Source of the DNA: Erythrobacter sp. SCN 62-14
Lineage (GTDB): Bacteria; Pseudomonadota; Alphaproteobacteria; Sphingomonadales; Sphingomonadaceae
DNA length: 38,683 bases
NCBI GenBank assembly: GCA_001724215.1
Contig: MEDW01000012.1
Span: forward strand, 1-38,683
Direction: 5' to 3'
The translations under genes were made by a program, and so were the position numbers. How positions within the stretch are numbered: position 1 is the first letter of the stretch; each line of letters starts with the position of its first letter. The notes below the pieces were generated by a model. The model was not told where the DNA came from. It made no database searches and saw only the letters and a program-made list of their open reading frames with translations. Shown piece after piece: positions 1-8,411 of the stretch.

Positions 1-45
1 TTCGATCTTCGCCCACTGGGCGTCTGTCAGCACATAGCGGTCCAT
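1..45 (-). CDS. IS5-family-like transposase, N-terminal fragment (cut by window edge)
   Basis: Fifteen codons are visible from an ATG at 45 reading towards the window start: MDRYVLTDAQWAKIE. The pattern R-Y-x-L-T-D-x-x-W-x-x-I-E is what I know from the first residues of IS5-group DDE transposases in sphingomonads. The catalytic domain lies outside the window, so neither completeness nor activity can be judged. The gene lies just downstream of the Do protease stop and runs in the same direction. With so few residues the family call rests on recognition of this N-terminal signature only. Confidence 0.6.
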   Translation of the reverse strand, partial: MDRYVLTDAQWAKIE

Positions 46-92
46 CCCAAGCTTGAATCACAATTCAACCCGCTTGTGAATCCCCACAGGCC
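1..92 (-). mobile_element. End of a putative IS5-like insertion sequence abutting the Do protease gene
   Basis: The transposase start at 45 leaves only 47 bp to the protease stop, so the element's terminus must lie within 46-92 or exactly at the stop codon. The segment contains short complementary words (TTGAAT and ATTCAA near 54-69) and a GATTCACA word near 73-80 (read on minus) that could belong to the terminal inverted repeat. The protease ends at CTAG (93-96), which fits the YTAR target known for some IS5 subgroups. The exact boundary cannot be fixed without the other end. Confidence 0.4.
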
Positions 93-1619
93 CTAGCGCA
101 GGCGCACCGGCACAAAGGCTGGCGGTTGGCCGCGGCGCTGGACCCGCAAGAGGATCGCGTCACGCTTTTCTGTCTTGGCGGCATTCACTTGGGCAAGCAG
201 TGCCTCGACGCTGGCGACATCCTTGTAATTGGCCGACAGGATGATGTCGCCGCGCCTCAGCCCTTTGCGCGCTGCATCTGAATTGGGATCAACCGCGGCA
301 ATCACCACGCCCTTAGTATCAGGAGCCACACCAATCGAGCCTGCAATCTGCGGGGTCATGGCCAGCACCTGCACGCCGAGGCTCTTTTCAATCGTTTCGT
401 TCGATTGGCCAGGTGAGACGGGCTCTTCCGAATCGGGATCGAACGTCTGGGCCTGCTGGCGCAGTTCGGCTTCGCTTGGACGCTTGCCGAGCACGGCTGT
501 CACCGAGACACGCTTGCCCTCGCGCAGCACTTCGATCGGCACCCGCGCGCCCGGTTCGAGATTGGCGACGAGGAAGGAGACGCTCTGATCAGGGGTCACA
601 TCCTTGCCGTTGATCTTGGCGATGATGTCGCCGGGCTTGAGGCCAGCCTTCGCAGCCGCGCTGTCGTCTTGCACGGTCTGCACAATCTCGCCGCGCTTCT
701 TGGGCAGGCCAAGCGAGGCGGCCAGATCTTCATCCACCGGAGCAAGCCCGACACCCAGAAATCCGCGCTGGATTTCGCGACCGGTCTTCAATTGCTCGAC
801 AATCGGTTGGGCGATTTCAGACGGAATCGCAAAGCCGATCCCGACGCTGCCGCCGGTGGGCGAGAAAATCGCATTATTGATGCCGATCACTTGCCCGCGC
901 ATATCAAACAACGGGCCGCCCGAATTGCCGCGGTTGATGCTGGCATCGGTCTGGATGTAGCGATCATAGGCGCCGCCCATGCCGGTGTTGCGATAGACCG
1001 CAGAGATAATCCCGCTGGTCACTGTGCCGCCGAGGCCGAAGGGGTTGCCAATCGCCACCACCCATTCGCCAACCCGCGACTTGGCCGAATCGCCAAAGGT
1101 CACGAAAGGAAATGTCTTGTTGGCCTTGATCTTGAGCACGGCGAGATCGGATGCTGCATCTGCGCCCACCAACTCGGCCTCGTATTCGGTCCCATCCGAC
1201 AAGGTGACGGTGATCGATTCCAGTTTCGCGCGGTTATCGGGCGCAACAACGTGGTTGTTGGTGACGACAAATCCATCGGCTGAAATGATAAAACCAGAAC
1301 CCAGCGATTGTGCCTCGCGGGTTTGCGGCTGGCCGCCACCGCGCCGGCTGAACAATTCGGCAAAGGGCGTTCCGGCAAAGGGGTTGTTGTTGACCTCAAT
1401 GCGCTGTTTGGTTGCGATGTTCACAACGGCAGGCTGCAATTGTTCCGTAAGATCGGCAAAGCTGGCAGGTGCGCCCGCAGCGGGCACGATCCGGGTCATC
1501 GCCGCATCATCATTTTGCGCGACCTGCGCGCCAAGCGGCGATCCGCTGATCAGCGAAATCGCGGCCCCGCCCACCAGGAGCGCGCTCGAAAGTCCATAAA
1601 CATACCGCACTTTGTTCAC
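93..1619 (-). CDS. Do-family periplasmic serine endoprotease (DegP/MucD type)
   Basis: This is a 508-residue HtrA-family protease that degrades or refolds damaged envelope proteins. An N-terminal hydrophobic segment (about 10-31, ending LGAQ) is a signal peptide. The trypsin-like domain carries the triad His123 (TNNHVV), Asp158 (SDLAVL) and Ser233 (GNSGGPL). Two PDZ domains follow, one beginning near residue 285 (GFLGVGL) and one in the C-terminal 110 residues. The start is a GTG preceded by AAGAGGA. The gene follows hflK and hflC on the same strand after a 190-bp gap that contains no ORF, an arrangement often seen in proteobacteria and consistent with a shared role in membrane and envelope protein quality control. 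Length is normal for DegP/DegQ/MucD, and I cannot choose among these names. Confidence 0.95.
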   Translation of the reverse strand: MNKVRYVYGLSSALLVGGAAISLISGSPLGAQVAQNDDAAMTRIVPAAGAPASFADLTEQLQPAVVNIATKQRIEVNNNPFAGTPFAELFSRRGGGQPQTREAQSLGSGFIISADGFVVTNNHVVAPDNRAKLESITVTLSDGTEYEAELVGADAASDLAVLKIKANKTFPFVTFGDSAKSRVGEWVVAIGNPFGLGGTVTSGIISAVYRNTGMGGAYDRYIQTDASINRGNSGGPLFDMRGQVIGINNAIFSPTGGSVGIGFAIPSEIAQPIVEQLKTGREIQRGFLGVGLAPVDEDLAASLGLPKKRGEIVQTVQDDSAAAKAGLKPGDIIAKINGKDVTPDQSVSFLVANLEPGARVPIEVLREGKRVSVTAVLGKRPSEAELRQQAQTFDPDSEEPVSPGQSNETIEKSLGVQVLAMTPQIAGSIGVAPDTKGVVIAAVDPNSDAARKGLRRGDIILSANYKDVASVEALLAQVNAAKTEKRDAILLRVQRRGQPPAFVPVRLR

Positions 1620-1813
1620 GTCCTCTTATCCTTATCCTGTGGCAATGCCCCGTGTGGCCGGAGCGTTCCGCAATGCCATAATGTGTGCCTAGCACATGGG
1701 CCTGTCCGCGCTTAACCGCGTTTGAATGAACCCCTGCCCGTGCATCGCTGATCGGCCTTTAATGGCGGCTGGTCGATCAACCGCACAAATCAGGTCCGAT
1801 CAGCCAAGGCGCG

Positions 1814-2662
1814 CTATTTCTTGCCGCCGCGGAACTGGCGGAAATATTCACTGTCTTCCGAAAGCACCATCGCAGAATTACCCTCGCCGTTGAGGAACGT
1901 CTGGCGATAGGACTGCATGGCGCGGTAGAAATCGTAGAATTCCGGGTCCTTGCCATAGGCTTCGGCATAGATGCGCGCAGCTTCTGCTTGCGCTTCGGCC
2001 TGAATGATCTGCGCATCGCGCTGGCCCGCTGCACGGATTGTGGCGGCTTCTTCCTGCCGGTCGGTTTCCATGCGGGTGAAGGCCGCATCAAGCGGGCGGC
2101 CTTCGGGAAGGTCGGCTGCCTTGATCCGCACATCGAGCACCTGCGCGCCGTATTGCCGCGCCTGCTGATCGAGCGTGCGGGTGATGTTGGTCATCGCTGT
2201 GCCGCGTTCAGCGCTGATCAGCGTGGCAAAGGGCCTGCGCCCCAGTTCCTGCCGCAGCACCGAGGTCAGGATCGGGGTCAATTGCGATTCCAGCTGGGCC
2301 TCTGTTCCGGCGCGCTCGACAAAGCGGCGCGGATCGATGATGCGATAACGCGCATAGGCATCGACCTGCAGGCGCTGCTGATCGCTGGAAAGCACCTGGG
2401 TGCGTTCCATGTCGAGATCGCGCACGCGGCGATCCACCATCTGCACCTGTTCAATGAAGGGGATGCGGAAATTGATCCCCGCCCCCGTCTGGCCGAATGG
2501 CACATCGGGCTTGAACATATTGAAGATGCGCACGGGTTGACCGGTGCGGATCACCACACCCTGCTGGGTTTCAGGGATAATGACAATGCTGCTCGCCAAG
2601 GCGACGAGCGCCACGGCCACCCCAATCAGCGCTACGCGATATTTCTGGAAGGTCATGTCCAT
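1814..2662 (-). CDS. hflC: HflC, SPFH/band 7 modulator of FtsH
   Basis: HflC forms with HflK a membrane-anchored, periplasm-facing complex around the FtsH protease. The 282-residue product has one N-terminal transmembrane helix (about 9-28), then a band 7 domain (VIIPETQQGVVIRTGQ onward) and an Ala/Glu/Gln-rich coiled-coil stretch (about 190-235, RAAGQRDAQIIQAEAQAEA), as expected. I chose the ATG at 2662 because it lies two bases after the hflK stop. A longer reading starts inside hflK and adds a polar stretch before the membrane helix. An ATG two codons further on is also possible. Translational coupling to hflK is likely. Confidence 0.95.
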   Translation of the reverse strand: MDMTFQKYRVALIGVAVALVALASSIVIIPETQQGVVIRTGQPVRIFNMFKPDVPFGQTGAGINFRIPFIEQVQMVDRRVRDLDMERTQVLSSDQQRLQVDAYARYRIIDPRRFVERAGTEAQLESQLTPILTSVLRQELGRRPFATLISAERGTAMTNITRTLDQQARQYGAQVLDVRIKAADLPEGRPLDAAFTRMETDRQEEAATIRAAGQRDAQIIQAEAQAEAARIYAEAYGKDPEFYDFYRAMQSYRQTFLNGEGNSAMVLSEDSEYFRQFRGGKK

Positions 2663-2663
2663 C

Positions 2664-3818
2664 TTACTGGCCTTGCTTGGGCGTTGCAGGCTGAGCGGCG
2701 CTTTCACGCGCGCGGCGCTGCAATTCGGGAAGCGGCAGGAAGGGGGTCACATTGCTGCGCCCTTCGACAATGGTCTTGTCGGTTTTCGACAGCACCGATT
2801 CCATGGTTTCATAATAAAGCCGCCGCCGGGTCACTTCGGGCGCGAGACGATATTCAGCATAGATGTTGTTGAATTCAGTCGCGTCACCTTGTGCACGGGC
2901 CAGCACCTGCTGCGCAATCGCGCGGGCGCGGTTGAGCGCGGCGTCAGCATCCTGCTGCGCCGAAGACACATCCTTGAAGGCTTCTTCAACGCGGCTGGGC
3001 GGATCGGTCTTGTTGATTTCGATACCCTGCACAGTGATGCCCGAACGATAGGCGTTGAGCCTGTCCTGCATCTTTTCGCGCACTTCCTGTTCGATCTCGG
3101 CACGGCCGGCACCGGTTAGCACAACGCTGAGGTTCTGCTTGGCAACAGCGGCGCGCATCGCCGCCTCGCCGATTTCGAGCAGGGCGTTGCGCGGATTGGC
3201 GAGTTGGAACTTGAAATAGGTCAGATCCGAAATGTTCCAGCGAATCACATAGGACAGATCAACAAGATTCTGATCTTGCGTCAGAATCAGCTTTTCCTGA
3301 CCATTGGCCGGGATAGATTCGGAACGGATCTGGGTGACATTTTCCTTCTCCACCATCTGGATCGGGTAGGGCAGGGTGAAGTTGGTGCCCGAATCGAAGG
3401 TGGTGGAATATTTGCCGCCAAGCCACGTCACCACCGCCTGTTCGCCCGGCTGGACGAAGTGGACGCTGGTGGCCGCAGCCCAGATCAGCACGATTGCGCC
3501 AAGCCCGACGGGCAGCCAGCTTTTACCGCCCGGCCGTTCGGGCAGACGGAAGGTTGGCCCGCCTGATCCGCCCCCACCGCCGGCACGGCGCGGGCCTTCC
3601 GGACCGCGGTTCTTGAAGATATCCTCAATGCTGGCTGAGCGGCGTTTGCCCGCATCGCCCGAACCGCCGCCCGGCAGCCAGGGATTGCGCGGACCATCAC
3701 CGCCTTCGCCCTTGGGCTCGCCGCGGTCGCCGCCGCCCCAGGGGTTGTTTTTGCCGGCCATGGCAAGGCCGCGTGCAGCCCAACCAAAACGCTCTTTCAA
3801 ACGATCAAACACTTGCAT
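2664..3818 (-). CDS. hflK: HflK, SPFH/band 7 modulator of FtsH
   Basis: HflK is the partner of HflC in the FtsH-regulating complex of the inner membrane. The 384-residue protein has a long Gly/Pro/Arg-rich cytoplasmic N-terminus (about 24-100) typical of HflK, one transmembrane helix (about 101-119), a band 7 domain beginning FVQPGEQAVV, and a coiled coil rich in Ala, Gln and Arg (about 275-310). The ATG is preceded by AAGGA at normal spacing. It is the first gene of the minus-strand run hflK-hflC-protease and is divergent from the mrp gene across 98 bp that must hold both promoters. Confidence 0.95.
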   Translation of the reverse strand: MQVFDRLKERFGWAARGLAMAGKNNPWGGGDRGEPKGEGGDGPRNPWLPGGGSGDAGKRRSASIEDIFKNRGPEGPRRAGGGGGSGGPTFRLPERPGGKSWLPVGLGAIVLIWAAATSVHFVQPGEQAVVTWLGGKYSTTFDSGTNFTLPYPIQMVEKENVTQIRSESIPANGQEKLILTQDQNLVDLSYVIRWNISDLTYFKFQLANPRNALLEIGEAAMRAAVAKQNLSVVLTGAGRAEIEQEVREKMQDRLNAYRSGITVQGIEINKTDPPSRVEEAFKDVSSAQQDADAALNRARAIAQQVLARAQGDATEFNNIYAEYRLAPEVTRRRLYYETMESVLSKTDKTIVEGRSNVTPFLPLPELQRRARESAAQPATPKQGQ

Positions 3819-3916
3819 CCTGTCCTTATAGGTTGCCTTGCCGCGAAAAACAGGGGTTGCCCGCGTGATTTTGCGGCTTGGCCCACCATATCATTACGGC
3901 TTAGAGGCGAAGTGAG

Positions 3917-4924
3917 ATGACGACCAAGCAAAATCCTCCGCGCGAACCTGCCGCCGAAGAAGCCCGTTTGCGTGCTGCGCTGACGCCCCAGATCAATCAC
4001 CGGCTGCGCTCGGCGCGGATTGTGGCCGGCCGCGCGGTGGTGGTGGCCGAGGCTGGCGATCTGTCTGCCGAGGCGCGCGACGCGCTCGAAGCCGAGATCC
4101 GCACCGCTTTGCAGACTGTCGCCGGGATTGGCGAAGTGCGCGTTGCGCTGACCGGGGAGCGTCGCCGCACAAGGCTGATTGCCGTGGGCTCGGGCAAGGG
4201 CGGTGTGGGTAAATCGACGCTGACCACCAATCTGGCGGTGGCGCTGGCGAAAATGGGCCGCAAGGTCGGCGTGATTGATGGCGACATCTACGGGCCTTCG
4301 CAGCCCAAATTGCTCGGCACCGAAGGGCAAAAGCCTAAGGTCGAAGATGACAAGCTGGTGCCCTTGCAAAGCGCGTTTGGCGTCAAGGTGCTTTCGATGG
4401 GCCATATTGTCGCGCCCGGCAAGGCGCTGGCCTGGCGCGGGCCGATGACGGGCAAGGCGCTGTCGCAATTGATCGATGCGGTCTGGGATGACACCGATAT
4501 CCTGTTGATCGATCTGCCGCCCGGCACCGGCGATGTGCAGCTTTCGATGCTGTCAGCCCACCGCCCGGATGGCGCGGTGCTCGTCTCGACGCCGCAGGAT
4601 CTGGCGCTGATCGATGCCGCGCGCGCCGGGCAGTTGTTTGACCAAGGCAATGTCCCGATCATCGGCCTGGTCGAGAACATGGCAGGTTATTGCTGCCCTG
4701 AATGCGGCCATATCAGCGACCCGTTTGGTTCAGGCGGGGTTGAAAAATTCGCCGCTGCGCTTGAAATACCTTTTCTTGGACGGGTGCCCTTGACGCTGGA
4801 GACACGGCTTAGTGGCGATGCCGGCACGCCCCCTGCCGCTGGTGAGAGCGAGGCAGCAGCGCCGTTTGTCGCCATTGCCGAACGGCTCGCTCGTTGGCTT
4901 GATACCGGCAGCGTGCAGGGCTGA
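3917..4924 (+). CDS. Mrp/ApbC/NBP35-type iron-sulfur cluster carrier ATPase
   Basis: This is a P-loop ATPase that binds and transfers Fe-S clusters in the cytoplasm. The 335-residue protein has an N-terminal MIP18-like (DUF59) region (about 15-80) and a deviant Walker A, GSGKGGVGKST (91-101), with the signature lysine. It then has VIDGDIYGPSQPK, LIDLPPGTGD (Walker B type) and a CPEC pair at about Cys260 and Cys263, the residues that hold the bridging cluster in this family. The stop codon overlaps the next ATG (TGATG at 4922-4926), so the downstream molybdenum hydroxylase subunit is probably translated from the same message. The coupling suggests, but does not show, a role in supplying clusters to that enzyme's missing Fe-S partner. 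Confidence 0.93.
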   Translation: MTTKQNPPREPAAEEARLRAALTPQINHRLRSARIVAGRAVVVAEAGDLSAEARDALEAEIRTALQTVAGIGEVRVALTGERRRTRLIAVGSGKGGVGKSTLTTNLAVALAKMGRKVGVIDGDIYGPSQPKLLGTEGQKPKVEDDKLVPLQSAFGVKVLSMGHIVAPGKALAWRGPMTGKALSQLIDAVWDDTDILLIDLPPGTGDVQLSMLSAHRPDGAVLVSTPQDLALIDAARAGQLFDQGNVPIIGLVENMAGYCCPECGHISDPFGSGGVEKFAAALEIPFLGRVPLTLETRLSGDAGTPPAAGESEAAAPFVAIAERLARWLDTGSVQG

Positions 4925-7209
4925 TGCAGCTCACCCGGCGCGGCATTCTGGCAGGCGCTGCCGCAGGCGGCGGGCTGGTGGTGGCGTGGTGGCTAATGCC
5001 GCGTCGCTTTCCTGTCCCAGTGACCGCGGCGAGTGGTGAACATCTGTTCGGCGCATGGCTGAGGATTGGCGAAGACGGGGTGGTTACAGTCGCTGTCCCG
5101 CAGCTTGAGATGGGCCAGGGCATCACCACGCTACTGCCCCAGATCATCGCGCAGGAACTCGGGGCGGACTGGCGCCAGATTGCGGCTGAACCGGCGCCGA
5201 TTTCAGGTGCCTATGGCAATGTGCCGTTGGCGCGCAAATGGATTGCCTTGTGGGATCCGGCGCTGGAGGGGCTTTCCGACAAGGCGGACAACCTGATGGC
5301 GGAGCGCTTCGCGGGAACCGCGCGCTTCATGGCGACGGCTGACGGCACCGCTTTGGCTGCCTATGAAGCGCCGTGCCGTGAGGCCGCTGCCGCTGCGCGG
5401 GCCATGCTGGCGCAAGAGGCCGCGAGCCGCTGGGGCGTGGCCTGGGAGGAATGCGAGGTGGCTGGCGGCTTTGTTCGCCATGGCGAGCGCCAAGCCAGTT
5501 TTGGCGAGTTGGCAAGCGCGGCAGCGCAGCGCCCCCCGCCCGATCCCGCTCCTTTGCGCCCCGAACCCCCGCGCGAGGAACCTCTGCCTACTGGTAGCGA
5601 GGCTGCGATCTTATTCTCGCGGCTTGATCTGCCGTCCAAGGTCGATGGTTCGTGGCGCTTTGCCGGCGATGTGCGCTTGCCGGGCATGGTCTTTGCCTCG
5701 ATCCGCCATGGTCCGGTGGATGCCTCTGAACTGGCGGGGTTTGATCGCGCGGCGGCGAGCCGGGTGCGCGGGGTTGCAGGTATCGTGGAAAGCAAGCGCT
5801 GGCTTGCAGTCGCTGCCAACACATGGTGGGCAGCCGAAGAGGCATTGCAGGCGATGCGCCCGCGCTTTTCGGTCTCGGCGCCTGTCAACAGCGACGAAAT
5901 CGCTGCGCGGCTTGGCACGATGGTGCGCAGCGGGCCGGGTTTTCGGCTGGTTGAAACCGGCTTCGGCGCTGATGCGATGCGGCGCGTGGATATGGCGCGG
6001 ATCTATGAAATCGAGGCAGCCCACGCTGCTCCGCTCGAAACCGCGACCGCCACAGCGCGGTTTGCCGATGGCAGGCTGGAATTGTGGATCGCATCCCAAG
6101 CCCCCGAACAGGCGCGCATCGCTGCTGCCCGCGCGATTGGCGTGGCAACAGAAGATGTCGCGCTTTATCCCATGGCGGCAGGCGGCAGTTTTGATGCGCG
6201 GCTCGAACATGATCATGCGATCGAAATTGCTCTGATCGTCAAGGCTTTGGCGAAACAGGGTATCACTGCGGTGCAGCTCACATGGCCGCGCCGCAGCGAG
6301 GTGCTGCGCGCTCGTCCGCGTGCGCCTGCGCATATCATGATCGGCGCGCAATTGGCGCAAGGCGGCGGCGGCGCACTCGATGCGATGCGCCTGCGGCTCG
6401 CCTGCCCAAGCGCGATGCTGGAATTCGGCCATCGTCTGTTCGGCAATCTGACGCCTCAGGCGGCGATCGCCAAGGCCAAGGGGCAAAAGGACCCGCTTGC
6501 GTGTGAAGGTGCGGTGCCGCCCTATGCCATTCCCAGCGTCACTGTAGAGCATATTCCGACTGAAATCGGCCTGCCGGTCGGCAGAGTGCGCGGCAATGCA
6601 ACTGCGGCCAGCGCCTTTGCCACCGAGAGCTTCATCGACGAGATTGCTGCCAAATTTGATCGCGAGCCGTTGTCGTTCCGCATGGCGATGCTGGGCAATG
6701 ATGTGCGGCTGGCGGCTTGTCTGCAACGCGCGGCGCAAATTGCGGGATGGGACGGCGGCGCGGATCAGGGCGGTGAGGGACTGGCCTGCGTGCGGCTTGG
6801 CGACCTGACAAGCGGCGCGCGCATTGCCTGCGTTGCCTCGGCGCGGCCCGGCGAAGGCGGCGTGCGCGTCACGCGCCTGTCGGCAGCGGTTGATATTGGC
6901 CGCATCATCAATCTCGACATTGCCCGCCAGCAGATTGAAGGCGGGTTGGTGTTCGGGATCGGCATGGCGCTCGGCCGCGCCATTCGGCTGCGCGGCGGCG
7001 TGCCGGAACGCAGCGACTATGGCGCCTATGGCGTGCCTGGCCTTGCCGATTGCCCCGAAATGGCGATTGAATTCATGGAAAGCGAGGCCCCGCCCGCCGA
7101 TCCCGGCGAACTCGGAGCGATTGTCGCAGCCCCTGCAATTGCCAACGCGCTGTTTTCTGCTACGGGCTTGCGCCTGCGGCGTCTGCCCCTACTTTCTGAA
7201 GGGATATGA
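4924..7209 (+). CDS. Molybdopterin-binding large subunit of a xanthine dehydrogenase-family oxidoreductase (IorB-like)
   Basis: This 761-residue protein resembles the large subunits of isoquinoline 1-oxidoreductase and related membrane or periplasmic aldehyde oxidases. The N-terminus has a twin-arginine motif and hydrophobic stretch (TRRGILAGAAAGGGLVV). Family landmarks are EMGQGI with QIIAQELGADW (about 60-85), a central aldehyde oxidase a/b hammerhead-like stretch (VDGSWRFAGDVRLPGMVFA), AAGGSF (about 420), and near the C-terminus GELGAIVAAPAIANA. In the last of these, Glu729 aligns with the catalytic glutamate of xanthine oxidases. These enzymes need a 2Fe-2S small subunit and usually a maturation factor, and neither is next to it here. 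The substrate cannot be predicted. Product and family are secure, the exact reaction is not. Confidence 0.85.
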   Translation: MQLTRRGILAGAAAGGGLVVAWWLMPRRFPVPVTAASGEHLFGAWLRIGEDGVVTVAVPQLEMGQGITTLLPQIIAQELGADWRQIAAEPAPISGAYGNVPLARKWIALWDPALEGLSDKADNLMAERFAGTARFMATADGTALAAYEAPCREAAAAARAMLAQEAASRWGVAWEECEVAGGFVRHGERQASFGELASAAAQRPPPDPAPLRPEPPREEPLPTGSEAAILFSRLDLPSKVDGSWRFAGDVRLPGMVFASIRHGPVDASELAGFDRAAASRVRGVAGIVESKRWLAVAANTWWAAEEALQAMRPRFSVSAPVNSDEIAARLGTMVRSGPGFRLVETGFGADAMRRVDMARIYEIEAAHAAPLETATATARFADGRLELWIASQAPEQARIAAARAIGVATEDVALYPMAAGGSFDARLEHDHAIEIALIVKALAKQGITAVQLTWPRRSEVLRARPRAPAHIMIGAQLAQGGGGALDAMRLRLACPSAMLEFGHRLFGNLTPQAAIAKAKGQKDPLACEGAVPPYAIPSVTVEHIPTEIGLPVGRVRGNATAASAFATESFIDEIAAKFDREPLSFRMAMLGNDVRLAACLQRAAQIAGWDGGADQGGEGLACVRLGDLTSGARIACVASARPGEGGVRVTRLSAAVDIGRIINLDIARQQIEGGLVFGIGMALGRAIRLRGGVPERSDYGAYGVPGLADCPEMAIEFMESEAPPADPGELGAIVAAPAIANALFSATGLRLRRLPLLSEGI

Positions 7210-7288
7210 CCCGGATACGTTTTGCTTTCCCGTTCCGGGCCAATTCACGGCGCCGGATACAGACCTTCCCCCATGCGTTGGGCCGATA

Positions 7289-8323
7289 ATGACCTGGCAA
7301 CCCCAAAGGCTCCCTTCCGATCACCCTCCGGTGAACAGCAGTGCAATAGGCGTGCTGTTGATCAATCTGGGCACGCCCGATGGGCCTGATCCGGAATCGG
7401 TGCGGCGCTATCTCAAGCAATTCCTGTCGGATCGGCGCGTGATCGAAATCCCGCCGATTGCCTGGCAACCGATCCTGCGCGGGATCATTTTGAACACCCG
7501 CCCCAAGAAAAGCTCTGAGGCCTATTCCAAGATCTGGACCAAGCGCGGATCGCCGCTTGCGGACATCACGGCCCGGCAGGCCGAAGCCATCATGGGCGAG
7601 TTTGGCGACAATGTGATTGTCGATTACGCGATGCGTTATGGTAAGCCATCGATTGAATCGCGCCTTACCAAGCTGATAGAGCAGGGCTGTGATCGCATCC
7701 TGATCGCGCCGATGTATCCGCAATATTGCGCCGCCACCACGGCAACGGTGTTTGACGAGGTCGCGCGTGTGCTGGGGGATATGCGCTGGCAACCGGCGCT
7801 GCGCTTTGTCCCGCCCTATCATGATGATGCCAATTATCTGGATGCGCTGGCCGATGATCTGACGCGGCAGGTGACCGCGCTCTCTTTCAAACCCGAAGTG
7901 ATGCTTCTGAGCTTCCACGGGATGCCTCTGCGCACGCTGGAAAAGGGCGATCCCTATTATTGCCAATGCCAAAAGACCGCGCGGCTGCTGCGTGAGCGGC
8001 TGTCTGCGCGGCCCGAATTTGCAGGCGTGCGGTTTGAAACCACCTTCCAGTCGCGTTTTGGCCCGGCGCGCTGGCTTGAACCTTCCACCGACACCACCCT
8101 GATCGAGGAAGGTCAGAAAGGCACCAAGCGATTGGTGGTGGCCGCCCCCGGCTTTGCTGCTGATTGTGTTGAAACCCTTGAGGAACTGGCGCTTGAGGGG
8201 CGCGATGAATTCATTGAAGCAGGCGGCGAAGATTACGCCGTGATGGACTGCCTCAACGTCTCTGACGCCGGCGTTGCCATGATCAAGCGGATGGTTGCGC
8301 GCGAGCTTTCGGGCTGGATTTGA
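7289..8323 (+). CDS. hemH: Ferrochelatase
   Basis: Ferrochelatase inserts Fe2+ into protoporphyrin IX, the last step of protoheme synthesis, at the cytoplasmic face of the membrane. The 344-residue protein begins with the family signature IGVLLINLGTPDGP. It carries LLSFHGMP with the metal-site His210, FQSRFGPARWLEP, and PGFAADCVETLEE with the conserved acidic residue. I chose the ATG at 7289 because the reading frame upstream is a shadow of the molybdoenzyme gene and this start gives the normal length. The gene is 79 bp downstream of the molybdoenzyme and 88 bp upstream of a heme-thiolate P450. Shared heme demand is plausible, but co-transcription is not shown. Confidence 0.96.
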   Translation: MTWQPQRLPSDHPPVNSSAIGVLLINLGTPDGPDPESVRRYLKQFLSDRRVIEIPPIAWQPILRGIILNTRPKKSSEAYSKIWTKRGSPLADITARQAEAIMGEFGDNVIVDYAMRYGKPSIESRLTKLIEQGCDRILIAPMYPQYCAATTATVFDEVARVLGDMRWQPALRFVPPYHDDANYLDALADDLTRQVTALSFKPEVMLLSFHGMPLRTLEKGDPYYCQCQKTARLLRERLSARPEFAGVRFETTFQSRFGPARWLEPSTDTTLIEEGQKGTKRLVVAAPGFAADCVETLEELALEGRDEFIEAGGEDYAVMDCLNVSDAGVAMIKRMVARELSGWI

Positions 8324-8411
8324 TCGTTCAGGGCAGGGGGCTGTTTACATCTGCGCCTTATTTACACTAAAGTCAGTTGCAAACACGAACCCGATACGGA
8401 GCCACTTCCCC
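8324..8411 (+). promoter_or_regulatory. Short intergenic region with repeated TTTACA words before the P450 gene
   Basis: The 88-bp gap contains GTTTACA (about 8343) and ATTTACACTAAAGT (about 8360-8373). ACTAAAGT is a small inverted repeat with ACT and AGT arms, followed by AGTTGCAAA, which imperfectly mirrors TTTACACT. Such AT-richer symmetric words in a GC-rich genome could be an operator or promoter for the P450 gene. A CGGAG ribosome-binding site lies about 11 bases before the ATG at 8412. No known regulator can be named. Confidence 0.25.
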
